From: an uncultured Gammaproteobacteria bacterium
GTDB lineage: Bacteria > Pseudomonadota > Gammaproteobacteria > Pseudomonadales > Pseudohongiellaceae
NCBI GenBank assembly: GCA_913060495.1
Contig: CAJXRP010000006.1
Span: forward strand, 62,001-126,000
Reading direction: 5' to 3'
Length of the DNA stretch: 64,000 nt
This document shows positions 56,493 to 64,000 of this stretch, piece by piece; the stretch's first letter is position 1, and the number at the start of each line of letters is the position of its first letter. A program made the translations under genes and the position numbers. The notes under the pieces were generated by a model that saw only the letters and a list, made by a program, of their open reading frames with translations, did not search any database and was not told where the DNA came from.

Positions 56493-57485
56493 ATGGGGAA
56501 GCGATTGCAGAGCCTGCTGCTGACAGCATGTTTACTTATTTTCGCACTTCTTGCGCAAGTGGCGTCTGGGCAGGCGCCTACCGTTGTGCGCTTGGCAGAT
56601 GGGCCGATCATCGTTCCGGCTATGGACGCGCGCATGGGCAGCAATATACAGGGCCCTTCGCTGATACGCGTCCCAGATTGGATAGAAAATCCCTTGGGCC
56701 GCTACTATCTCTACTTTGCAGACCATCGAGGCAGCTATATTAGATTAGCCTATGCAGATGCTATTACCGGGCCCTGGCAAATGCATGAGTCAGGTTCTCT
56801 GAAACTGGAAGACTCATACTTTCCCACGACCTGCCCACCCTGTGCGTTGGCTCCCGGCACCAGTGCTGCCCTGTATGCGCACATCGCTTCACCGGATGTC
56901 CACGTTGATGAGGATAGGCAACAGATAGTCATGTATATCCATGGGCGCGGAGCGGGACAGCAAATGACTCGACTAGCCGTGTCTAGCGATGGTATTGATT
57001 TTGAGGGTGCTCCGGAGGTGTTAGGCCGACCTTATTTTCGGGTCATTGAACACGGCGATTATCACTATGCGCTGTCCATGCCTGGTTATATGTATCGATC
57101 GCGAGATGGCCGCAGTGATTTTCAGGAAGGGCCACGCTTCTTCAATGACAATATGCGACACAACGCTTTGTTGATTCGCGACAATAAGCTCCATGTATTC
57201 TGGACGCAGGCAGGCCATGCGCCGGAAAGAATATTCCTCTCATTGATCGACATGAGCGGCGACTGGATGCAGTGGCAGGAATCGGAAGCAATAGAAGTGC
57301 TCAGGCCGGAAACCGAATGGGAGGGGGCTGAGTTGGAGGTGGCGCCGTCTAGGCGCGGGCATATCGATGAGCGTGTGAATCAGCTTAGAGATCCTGCGAT
57401 CTTCGAGGAAGATGGTAGGATTTACCTGCTGTATTCAATTGCAGGCGAGCATGGGCTCGCGATAGCAGAGATATTTCTCGAATAG
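56493..57485 (+). CDS. Exported five-bladed-propeller glycosidase-like protein
   Basis: 330 residues with a signal peptide (cut near SGQ-A, residue 27). GPSLIRVPDWIENPLGRYYLYFADHRG, SPDVHVDEDRQQIVMYIHG and RDPAIFEEDGRIYLLYSIAGEHGLAIAEI are typical of GH43/GH117-type propellers that cleave or bind polysaccharide. Two Cys (CPPC) may form a disulfide. Substrate unknown. The TMEM175-like gene follows after 7 bases. Confidence 0.68.
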   Translation: MGKRLQSLLLTACLLIFALLAQVASGQAPTVVRLADGPIIVPAMDARMGSNIQGPSLIRVPDWIENPLGRYYLYFADHRGSYIRLAYADAITGPWQMHESGSLKLEDSYFPTTCPPCALAPGTSAALYAHIASPDVHVDEDRQQIVMYIHGRGAGQQMTRLAVSSDGIDFEGAPEVLGRPYFRVIEHGDYHYALSMPGYMYRSRDGRSDFQEGPRFFNDNMRHNALLIRDNKLHVFWTQAGHAPERIFLSLIDMSGDWMQWQESEAIEVLRPETEWEGAELEVAPSRRGHIDERVNQLRDPAIFEEDGRIYLLYSIAGEHGLAIAEIFLE

Positions 57486-57492
57486 GACTGAC

Positions 57493-58230
57493 ATGGAACG
57501 ACTCTCTGATGTGTTTCTAGATTCCTGCCGGCGCGAAGATGGACGTATTCTCCGTGGTGAGGATATGAGCCGTATCGAAACATTTGTTGATGCGGCCTTT
57601 GCTTTTGCGTTTACCATGCTGGTGATCAGTATCGATGAAATACCGAGTACGGTGCCAGAATTACTCAGCCTCTCTCAGGACATACCCGCCTTCCTGATTA
57701 GCGCAACCATAATTGGTTCTGTCTGGGTTGCTCATACTGTTTGGAGTAGGACCTTTGGCTTGCAAGACCGTGTCACACTCTATTTGAGTCTGGGCTTGGT
57801 GATGTTGGTGTTGATATTCGTTTATCCAATAAAGCTGATGGTACAGCTCAGTATCTCGTTTTTATCCGGCGGGTCTTTGCAGCAAAATTTGGAGATAATG
57901 GAGCTGGCTGACGTTATAAACCTCATGATTTATTTCGGCTTGGGGCTAATGGTGCTCTGTTTTATCCTAATCGCCCTGTATCAGAACTCGCTTAGGCAGC
58001 ACCAGCAATTAGTATTGAGCGAGTATGAGGTCGTGTTCTGTAAACTAGCCTGTTTAACTTGGGCTGTGGTGGCTGCGACAGCGCTAGTCTCTACCGTGGC
58101 CGCACCGATGTTGGGAGACTCCATACAATGGTCGGGTCTCGTCTACTTTTCACTTCCGCTGACGATACCAGTGGCGCGTCATTTGTATCGGAAAAGTGTC
58201 GGTGCAGATGATCTGCAGCAAGTGCGCTAA
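57493..58230 (+). CDS. TMEM175-like (DUF1211) membrane protein
   Basis: 245 residues with six hydrophobic spans. RIETFVDAAFAFAFTMLV near residue 25 matches the R-x3-F-(S/V)-D motif of TMEM175-family potassium channels, whose first helix lines the pore. A single DUF1211 unit is normal in bacteria, which work as tetramers. An alternative ATG at 57565 would remove 24 polar residues. Function in K+ conductance is by homology. Confidence 0.75.
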   Translation: MERLSDVFLDSCRREDGRILRGEDMSRIETFVDAAFAFAFTMLVISIDEIPSTVPELLSLSQDIPAFLISATIIGSVWVAHTVWSRTFGLQDRVTLYLSLGLVMLVLIFVYPIKLMVQLSISFLSGGSLQQNLEIMELADVINLMIYFGLGLMVLCFILIALYQNSLRQHQQLVLSEYEVVFCKLACLTWAVVAATALVSTVAAPMLGDSIQWSGLVYFSLPLTIPVARHLYRKSVGADDLQQVR

Positions 58231-58279
58231 ATCTAAGTAAAGCTCCCGTCTGAATCTATACAAGTTGCTCCGCTCTCTG

Positions 58280-58285
58280 TATAAT
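58280..58285 (+). promoter_or_regulatory. -10 element before guaB
   Basis: A perfect TATAAT 28 bases upstream of the guaB ATG. No good -35 is seen, so an activator may help. It indicates that guaBA is expressed independently of the TMEM175-like gene. Confidence 0.45.
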
Positions 58286-58312
58286 CCCCGTTTTGTAGAA
58301 GGTGGTAATCAA

Positions 58313-59782
58313 ATGTTACGTATCGCTGAAGAGGCTTTAACGTTCGATGATGTTCTACTCCTGCCTGCCCACTCCATTGTTCTTCCCAAAACTGTTGCAC
58401 TAACTACCCAGTTGACGCGATCGATCGCGCTCAATATTCCTCTCATATCATCCGCGATGGACACGGTTACCGAGTCCCGTCTAGCGATTGCTATGGCTCA
58501 AGAGGGTGGTCTGGGTGTGCTGCACAAGAGCATGAGTGTAGAAAATCAGGCAAGAGAAGTTCGTTTAGTAAAGAAATATGAAAGTGGTGTGGTGAAGGAT
58601 CCTATTACGATCTCATCCGATGCCTCAATTAGAGACCTTGTTGCTCTTATGAAAGAGTACGATATCTCTGGCATGCCGGTATTAGACGCTTCGGGTCTTG
58701 CGGGTATCGTGACTAGTCGCGACGTGCGCTTCGAGGCTAATCTCGACGCCAAGGTTTCTAGCATCATGACGGCCAAGGATTCACTCGTAGTTGTAAAAGA
58801 AGACTTCGAGCTAGACGATGTAAAGGAACTGTTGCATCGGCACCGTATCGAGAAAATTCTAGTTGTCGATAATGACTTCGCTCTCAAGGGTCTAATCACG
58901 CTTAAAGATATTCGAAAGTCCGAAGACTATCCCAATGCCTGTAAAGACGAACAAGGCAGACTGCGCGTAGCAGCAGCCATAGGTACCGGCCCCGATTCGG
59001 CCGATCGCATCGATGCGATAGTCGAAGCTGGCGTCGATGTTGTTATTGTCGATACTGCTCACGGTCACTCGCAATTTGTGCTGGATCAGGTGAAATACGT
59101 AAAGGACAAATACCCAAATGTTTCTGTGATCGGTGGCAATATCGCCACGGCAGACGCGGCTAAGGATTTGGCTAAAGCTGGTGCCGACGCTGTTAAAGTG
59201 GGTATCGGTCCCGGGTCCATCTGCACCACACGCATTGTAACGGGCGTTGGCGTTCCGCAGATTTCTGCAGTGGCGAACGTTGTCGAGGCATTGAAGGGTA
59301 CGGATGTCTGCGTGATATCCGATGGCGGTATTCGCTACTCTGGTGATATCGCGAAGGTGATAGCAGCAGGTGCACATGTCGTGATGATCGGCAGTCTACT
59401 TGCCGGTTCAGAAGAGGCGCCAGGTGAAGTTGAGCTTTATCAGGGTAGAAGCTACAAGGCTTACCGCGGAATGGGCTCTTTAGGTGCCATGTCGCACTCT
59501 CAAGGTTCTAGCGATCGATATTTTCAGGATGTGGACTCCGGCACGGAAAAATTAGTTCCCGAAGGAATTGAAGGGCGAGTGCCTTATAAAGGCACAATGT
59601 CGGCGATCGTACACCAGTTAATGGGCGGATTACGTTCGAGTATGGGCTATACCGGTTCTGCGAATATTGAAGAGATGCGTACTAAGACGCAGTTCGTGAA
59701 AATCACAGCGTCAGGTATGAGTGAGTCCCACGTTCACGACGTAAGTATTACCAAAGAGGCTCCTAACTACCGCGTAAGTTAG
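58313..59782 (+). CDS. guaB: IMP dehydrogenase
   Basis: The ATG at 58313 gives 489 residues beginning [18 protein letters not shown], as in E. coli (488). Two CBS domains lie near residues 95-205. The catalytic Cys loop is [20 protein letters not shown] near residue 300 and the flap Arg-Tyr is in EGRVPYKG. It oxidises IMP to XMP with NAD+, the committed step to GMP. Confidence 0.97.
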   Translation: MLRIAEEALTFDDVLLLPAHSIVLPKTVALTTQLTRSIALNIPLISSAMDTVTESRLAIAMAQEGGLGVLHKSMSVENQAREVRLVKKYESGVVKDPITISSDASIRDLVALMKEYDISGMPVLDASGLAGIVTSRDVRFEANLDAKVSSIMTAKDSLVVVKEDFELDDVKELLHRHRIEKILVVDNDFALKGLITLKDIRKSEDYPNACKDEQGRLRVAAAIGTGPDSADRIDAIVEAGVDVVIVDTAHGHSQFVLDQVKYVKDKYPNVSVIGGNIATADAAKDLAKAGADAVKVGIGPGSICTTRIVTGVGVPQISAVANVVEALKGTDVCVISDGGIRYSGDIAKVIAAGAHVVMIGSLLAGSEEAPGEVELYQGRSYKAYRGMGSLGAMSHSQGSSDRYFQDVDSGTEKLVPEGIEGRVPYKGTMSAIVHQLMGGLRSSMGYTGSANIEEMRTKTQFVKITASGMSESHVHDVSITKEAPNYRVS

Positions 59783-59827
59783 CGTAGCAACGCTTCTAGC
59801 TAGTTATTAGTTAGAACGGATAAACCC

Positions 59828-59929
59828 TTGAGGCCCAGATGCTTCGTTAAAAGGCCTGCCCAAAGCAGTCACTTACCTTTTGTAAGCTCCTGAATTGGGC
59901 AGGCCTTTTGCCTCGCCTCCGGGCCTCAA
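59828..59929. other. Three nested inverted repeats between guaB and guaA
   Basis: Outer arms TTGAGGCCC (59828-59836) and GGGCCTCAA (59921-59929). Middle arms of 15 perfect bases, AAAAGGCCTGCCCAA (59849-59863) and TTGGGCAGGCCTTTT (59895-59909). Inner arms CTTAC (59872-59876) and GTAAG (59882-59886). All share one axis and would fold into one long hairpin in RNA. The four Ts of the middle arm could serve as a terminator, but the design is richer than one. Confidence 0.6.
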
Positions 59930-60000
59930 TGATTCATCCTCAGGTTTTTTGGTTCTGAGTTAAATTCTAAGTGCAGACTAATTTTTGAGAATCATATTTC

Positions 60001-61581
60001 ATGACAACAGCTAATATTCATAGCCAGAAAATTCTTATTCTGGATTTCGGTTCCCAGTACACTCAGCTGATTGCACGACGCGTTCGTGAGTTGGGTGTGT
60101 ATTGTGAAATTTGGGATTATGCGGTCGATGAAGAATTGTTCCGGGAGTTTAATCCCCAGGGCGTAATTTTTTCTGGCAGCCCCGAGTCGGCTAATCACGA
60201 TGACTCGCCACGTCCACCTGAATTTATTTACGATACAGGCAAGCCGATACTGGGTATCTGCTATGGCATGCAAACTATGGCAGAGCACTTCTCAGGTAAA
60301 GTTGAAGCCTCCAGCAAGTCTGAGTTTGGTTTCGCGCAGGTCGATGTAACCGCGAAGAATAAACTGTTTGATGGTATTGAGGATCGAATCAATGAGAAAG
60401 CTGCGCCTCAGTTAGATGTGTGGATGAGTCATGGCGACAAGGTCACTGAAGTACCGCCAGGGTTTTCACTAATAGCAGAGACTGAAAGCGCTCCGATTGC
60501 CGCGATGTGTGATGAGTCTCGGGATTTCTACGGTATTCAGTTTCATCCCGAAGTAACACATACCGTTCAAGGCCAACGTATTCTCGAGCGATTCTGTCAT
60601 GGCATTTGCGGTTGCGAGTCACTGTGGACATCTGCAAATATCATTGAGGACGCAATCGCAACAGTGCGCGCTAAGGTTGGTACAGATAAGGTGTTGCTAG
60701 GATTGTCTGGCGGCGTGGATTCATCTGTTGTTGCCGCACTTTTACACAAGGCGATCGGCGACCAACTGACCTGTGTGTTTGTTGATAACGGCTTGCTCAG
60801 ATTAAACGAGGGCGATCAGGTCATGTCTATGTTCGCCAAGAATATGGGCGTTCGCGTAATCCGCGCCGATGCGGAAGAGCGTTTCCTAAGCAGGCTTGCG
60901 GGTATCGATGAGCCTGAACAGAAACGAAAGATTATTGGCAACACCTTCATCGATGTCTTCGATGAAGAGGCGACCAAGCTTAAAGATGTGAATTGGTTAG
61001 CTCAGGGTACGATCTATCCCGATGTAATTGAATCAGCCGGATCGAAAACCGGTAAGGCACACGTGATCAAGTCTCATCACAACGTCGGTGGACTGCCAGA
61101 TGATATGAAGATGGAGCTAGTCGAGCCACTACGAGAATTATTCAAAGACGAAGTGCGTAAGATCGGCTTAGAACTAGGCCTGCCTTATGACATGGTCTAC
61201 CGTCATCCATTCCCAGGTCCTGGGCTAGGCGTGCGTGTTTTGGGTGAAGTGAAGAAAGAATATTGCGATATCTTGCGTCAGGCAGATGCGATCTTCATGG
61301 AGGAATTGCACCGAGCTGATGTTTATAACAAGGTTAGCCAGGCCTTCGCGGTTTTCTTGCCAGTGAAGTCGGTCGGTGTCGTTGGCGATGCGCGGCGCTA
61401 TTCCTATGTGATTACCCTGCGTGCTGTAGAGACCATTGATTTCATGACGGCACGCTGGGCACGACTCGACCCCGAATTACTGGAACGTTTGTCGAACCGC
61501 ATTATGAATGAGATCGCCGATGTGTCTCGAGTTGCCTATGACATATCAAGCAAGCCCCCTGCAACGATTGAGTGGGAATGA
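60001..61581 (+). CDS. guaA: GMP synthase (glutamine-hydrolysing)
   Basis: 526 residues. The amidotransferase half has [13 protein letters not shown] near residue 84 (nucleophile) and [13 protein letters not shown] near 177. The synthetase half has the PP-loop LSGGVDSSV near 235 and ends with the conserved KPPATIEWE. It aminates XMP to GMP. It is separated from guaB by the structured 218-base gap. Confidence 0.97.
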   Translation: MTTANIHSQKILILDFGSQYTQLIARRVRELGVYCEIWDYAVDEELFREFNPQGVIFSGSPESANHDDSPRPPEFIYDTGKPILGICYGMQTMAEHFSGKVEASSKSEFGFAQVDVTAKNKLFDGIEDRINEKAAPQLDVWMSHGDKVTEVPPGFSLIAETESAPIAAMCDESRDFYGIQFHPEVTHTVQGQRILERFCHGICGCESLWTSANIIEDAIATVRAKVGTDKVLLGLSGGVDSSVVAALLHKAIGDQLTCVFVDNGLLRLNEGDQVMSMFAKNMGVRVIRADAEERFLSRLAGIDEPEQKRKIIGNTFIDVFDEEATKLKDVNWLAQGTIYPDVIESAGSKTGKAHVIKSHHNVGGLPDDMKMELVEPLRELFKDEVRKIGLELGLPYDMVYRHPFPGPGLGVRVLGEVKKEYCDILRQADAIFMEELHRADVYNKVSQAFAVFLPVKSVGVVGDARRYSYVITLRAVETIDFMTARWARLDPELLERLSNRIMNEIADVSRVAYDISSKPPATIEWE

Positions 61582-61640
61582 TGGAAATCGAAACAGAAAG
61601 ACTCACTCTGAGAAAAATAGGGAATTAAACAGGAAATGCT

Positions 61641-61760
61641 ATGGAAGCGTTAGGGATAATGGGATTCATTTTTGGTTTGGCGGCACTTGGAAAAGTTCTA
61701 TTGCTTGAAAAACAGCTGAAAGAAAATGGAGTTTTACAGAAGGATGACAAAGAAGAGTAA
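61641..61760 (+). CDS. 39-residue small protein, possibly membrane-bound
   Basis: An ATG at 61641 with an AGGAAA site 5 bases upstream opens a 39-codon frame. Residues 4-22 are hydrophobic (GIMGFIFGLAALGKVLLL) and the rest is charged and helical (KQLKENGVLQKDDKEE), like many small single-span proteins. No family is assigned. It lies 59 bases after guaA in an AT-rich stretch. Confidence 0.45.
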   Translation: MEALGIMGFIFGLAALGKVLLLEKQLKENGVLQKDDKEE

Positions 61761-61865
61761 GTCACACGTTGTGTAACAATAGAATGGAAGTGAAATATAG
61801 TAAATCGCCCATTTAGAGACATTAATAAATCTTAAAAAATTTGAAATGAGTGCTAAACAAAAAAA

Positions 61866-62195
61866 ATGTATGTCTCAGTTACAGGAATAAAACCAAAAGG
61901 TTTGATTGGCTGGATACGATTTTGGGCATTAACAATTCCAGCGTCTAAGAATGCTCAGAAAGCTGAAGGTATTTTGCTTTGTGAATTCAGTTCACGTAAT
62001 CATTTCCAACATACGCTAACTGTATGGAAGTCAAAAAAACCAATGTTAGCTTACGTATCATCTCCAGCACATTTAAGAGCAATGAAAAGTATTTCAAAGA
62101 TTGGTAGTGGAAAAGTATATGGTTATGAGACCGATGCTATGCCAAGTTGGCAAGAAGCATTGGTTGAATGGGATATAAATGGGCGAGAGCATTAA
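61866..62195 (+). CDS. Small ABM-fold-like protein, function unknown
   Basis: 109 residues. The sequence (WIRFWALTIPASKNAQKAEG, FQHTLTVWKSKKPMLAYVSSPAHLRAMKSIS, WQEALVEW) looks like the antibiotic-biosynthesis-monooxygenase/DUF3291-type ferredoxin-like fold, in which a Trp-containing strand and a final helix pair in dimers. No ribosome site is evident and base composition is AT-rich compared with neighbours. It may be recently acquired. Confidence 0.5.
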   Translation: MYVSVTGIKPKGLIGWIRFWALTIPASKNAQKAEGILLCEFSSRNHFQHTLTVWKSKKPMLAYVSSPAHLRAMKSISKIGSGKVYGYETDAMPSWQEALVEWDINGREH

Positions 62196-62328
62196 GGCTT
62201 GTTGCAAAGTAGTCGGAAAATATTTTTTGTTTAGAATAAACACGCTAAAAGTAAAAATTTGCTGAATGGTAGTGACTAGGCGTTCGTGAGTTATTGAAAT
62301 CACGCGACAGAAAGTTGCTTCCGAGAGA

Positions 62329-63792
62329 ATGAAAATGGCACTGACTATTGAACAAGCTATGGAGCAGGGTTCAGCCAGACATAGTGAAGGTAATCTTCAG
62401 GAAGCTGAACGACTTTACCGAGCAATTCTACAAGTTCAGCCCGGCCATCCGGGCGCTAATCATAACCTGGGATTAATAGCGGTCTCCGCAAATGCGGTTG
62501 AGGCTGCCTTGCCAATGTTTACGACCGCTCTCGAAATAAATCCTGGTGTCGAGCAGTTCTGGCTCAGCTATATTGATGCTCTTATCAGGTTGGGCCTGCT
62601 TGACTCGGCTAAAGCAGTTCTTGAGAAAATTAAAAATCTTGGCTTTGGCGCAGAAAAGCTGGAGCCTCTGAATCGAAAATTGGCATCAGCAACAAATAAA
62701 GCTCCGTCATCAGCAGCGGCGGACGCAGAAGTCTATAGAACTCTTGGGGTTGCGCTGAAAGAGTTGGGTAGATTTGATGAGGCGGAGGCAAGCTATAGGA
62801 AAGCGATTAAGTTGAAGCCCGATTATGTCGAAGCTCACTTTAATCTTGGTAACACGCTCAAAAAGTTAAACAAGTTGCTCGAAGCAGAAGAAAGCTACAG
62901 CCGCGCGATCGATTTGCAGCCTGATTTTGTGCCTGCATTAATGAATAGGTGGGAATTGCTCTTTAATAGAGGGGAGTTCGAAACCGCCCTGAAAGATGCA
63001 GAAAGTTGCAATATCCAAATTGCAAGACTACGTGCCCTAGAGTCTCTCTATGCGCTGGGGCGAAATGAAGAAATCTTTAAAAGAATTGCAGATCAATCTG
63101 GGTCAGATGATGAGAATTTACATGTTGCGGCGTTTGCAGCTTTTATTGCTGCCGTAGAGAAGAAAGATAGCGCCCATGGTTTCTGCAACAATCCCTTAGA
63201 CTTTATCCATATCTCTAATATTTCTGCGCATCATGAAAGCCCAGAATCTTTCATAGCGGATGTAATCGAGGAGTTGAGAGATATAAGAACTGAGTGGGAG
63301 CCAGAGAAAAAATCCACCCACAAGGGATTCCAAACACCTCCTGAGATCAATTTGCTAGCAACCCCGTCGGGTAACATGGCGCAACTCAAGTCTATTATTA
63401 TCGCCGAGTTGGATAAGTACTATGAAAAGTTTCAGAATGAGATCTGCTCTTACATTCAGAAATGGCCTAAACAGAAGGATTTGTATGGCTGGCACGTCAT
63501 TCTAAAGCAACAAGGACATCAAACACCTCATATTCATGTTACGGGCTGGTTGAGTGGTGTCGTTTATCTGCAGGTTGTTCCGTCTCTGAATAAAAACGAA
63601 GGTGCAATAGAGTTTGGTTTGAATTCGCCTAACTATACGGCCGATGGATTGCCTGCAATAGTGCATCAGCCGATGGTGGGAGATATCGTCTTCTTTCCTT
63701 CGTCCCTCCATCATAGAACTATTCCTTTTTCCACGGATACGGATAGGATTGTGGTGGCGTTCGATTTATCGCCAGACTCGGTCAGCAACTGA
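62329..63792 (+). CDS. TPR protein fused to a 2OG-Fe(II) oxygenase domain
   Basis: 487 residues. Residues about 5-240 are tetratricopeptide repeats, for example DAEVYRTLGVALKELGRFDEAEASYRKAIKLKPD. The C-terminal 190 residues carry LYGWHVILKQQGHQTPHIHVTGWLSGVVYLQVVP near residue 400, then HQPMVGDIVFFPSSLHHRTIPF near 455, which fits the 2OG-Fe(II) oxygenase family often found beside TPR repeats and sulfotransferases. The His of PHIHV and of LHHRT are likely Fe ligands. It may hydroxylate a protein or surface glycan bound by the repeats. Start could be the ATG at 62335. Confidence 0.75.
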   Translation: MKMALTIEQAMEQGSARHSEGNLQEAERLYRAILQVQPGHPGANHNLGLIAVSANAVEAALPMFTTALEINPGVEQFWLSYIDALIRLGLLDSAKAVLEKIKNLGFGAEKLEPLNRKLASATNKAPSSAAADAEVYRTLGVALKELGRFDEAEASYRKAIKLKPDYVEAHFNLGNTLKKLNKLLEAEESYSRAIDLQPDFVPALMNRWELLFNRGEFETALKDAESCNIQIARLRALESLYALGRNEEIFKRIADQSGSDDENLHVAAFAAFIAAVEKKDSAHGFCNNPLDFIHISNISAHHESPESFIADVIEELRDIRTEWEPEKKSTHKGFQTPPEINLLATPSGNMAQLKSIIIAELDKYYEKFQNEICSYIQKWPKQKDLYGWHVILKQQGHQTPHIHVTGWLSGVVYLQVVPSLNKNEGAIEFGLNSPNYTADGLPAIVHQPMVGDIVFFPSSLHHRTIPFSTDTDRIVVAFDLSPDSVSN

Positions 63793-63809
63793 GCAAGGAG
63801 GGTATTTCC

Positions 63810-64000
63810 ATACAGTCAGAATCCCAAAACCCTAGCCGAGAACAAGTGCAATCTGTCATCGGGCTCTATTCGCAAGGAAACCTGCAACAAGTCTTAGTGC
63901 AGGTTGATCAGTTGTTGCAGAGTTACCCGAATTCCAGTTTTCTTTACAATATCTTGGGAGCAGCCCAGGCCGGGCTTGGGCAATTTGATGCGGCGATAGA
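63810..64000 (+). CDS. TPR protein (3' end outside window), unusual start
   Basis: A frame that encodes ESQNPSREQVQSVIGLYSQGNLQQVLVQVDQLL and a TPR continues to the right edge. It resembles the N-terminus of TPR/sulfotransferase-type proteins. A strong AAGGAGGG site (63795-63802) is followed 7 bases later by ATA (63810), with ATT at 63804; no ATG, GTG or TTG lies between it and a GTG at 63846. The start is therefore uncertain. It is 17 bases after the previous gene, a related TPR protein. Confidence 0.55.
   Translation, partial: MQSESQNPSREQVQSVIGLYSQGNLQQVLVQVDQLLQSYPNSSFLYNILGAAQAGLGQFDAAI

Noticed and set aside
58892..59377. 161-codon open frame antisense to guaB
   Set aside because: Fully inside guaB; product is His/Cys/Asn-rich shadow sequence without domain.
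1..64000. CRISPR arrays, tRNA or rRNA genes, insertion sequences, prophage
   Set aside because: No regularly spaced repeats, no tRNA-like cloverleaf and no transposase, integrase or phage structural gene were found on reading both strands.

Overview
Organism: The window reads as a single chromosome segment of a free-living, aerobic, probably marine gammaproteobacterium. The evidence is the textbook gammaproteobacterial gene order isc-hsc-fdx-iscX, ndk, rlmN, pilW, rodZ, ispG, hisS, yfgM, bamB, der, then (interrupted) xseA, guaB, guaA. It is joined to many exported quinoproteins, c-type cytochromes and hydrolases of the kind common in oligotrophic marine lineages. A finer placement (for example OM182- or Pseudohongiella-like) is only a guess. 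I see no rRNA, tRNA, CRISPR array, insertion sequence or phage gene. Layout: (1) 1-5.1 kb holds the 3' part of a zinc-finger anti-sigma-like membrane protein, a periplasmic coiled-coil protein, an exported repeat protein, a zinc-ribbon protein, a YciV-type PHP phosphatase and a DinB-fold protein. (2) 5.1-10.8 kb is a complete ISC iron-sulfur assembly operon with a recognisable IscR-controlled promoter. (3) 10.9-20.4 kb is the conserved housekeeping run ndk to der. (4) 20.4-40.2 kb is an accessory block between der and xseA: a PLP dehydratase, an exported M18 peptidase, a cytochrome/quinoprotein/hydrolase operon, a GntR-ABC transporter operon, a second quinoprotein, a three-gene amino-acid-oxidising set (amine oxidase, cytochrome, membrane RidA), a PETase-like hydrolase, a DoxX protein, an amidotransferase and a DsbA-like protein. 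(5) xseA is at 40.6-42.0 kb. (6) 42.0-58.2 kb is a second accessory block between xseA and guaB: a dicarboxylate/amino-acid symporter, a Rieske-quinoprotein-VOC cluster, a MauG/Ccp-like peroxidase, cold-shock genes, an epoxide-hydrolase-like enzyme, a cytochrome c', a HupE/PpiC pair, a glycosidase-like protein and a TMEM175-like channel. (7) 58.3-61.6 kb is guaBA. (8) The right edge is AT-richer and holds small orphan genes, then TPR proteins, one fused to a 2OG-Fe(II) oxygenase domain and one cut by the window edge. How the genes work together: The core supplies Fe-S clusters, translation and isoprenoid enzymes, outer-membrane assembly and GMP synthesis. The two accessory blocks share one theme, oxidation of small organic molecules outside the cytoplasm: three PQQ-type dehydrogenases, a Tat-type flavin amino-acid oxidase, several cytochromes c, a Tat-type Rieske protein and exported alpha/beta hydrolases that could release substrates. 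The most interesting candidate system is the set at 33.4-36.4 kb. There a predicted periplasmic L-amino-acid oxidase/dehydrogenase, a dihaem cytochrome c and a membrane-anchored, periplasm-facing RidA appear to form one operon. Established RidA chemistry (hydrolysis of the imines that such flavoenzymes make) gives it a concrete hypothesis.
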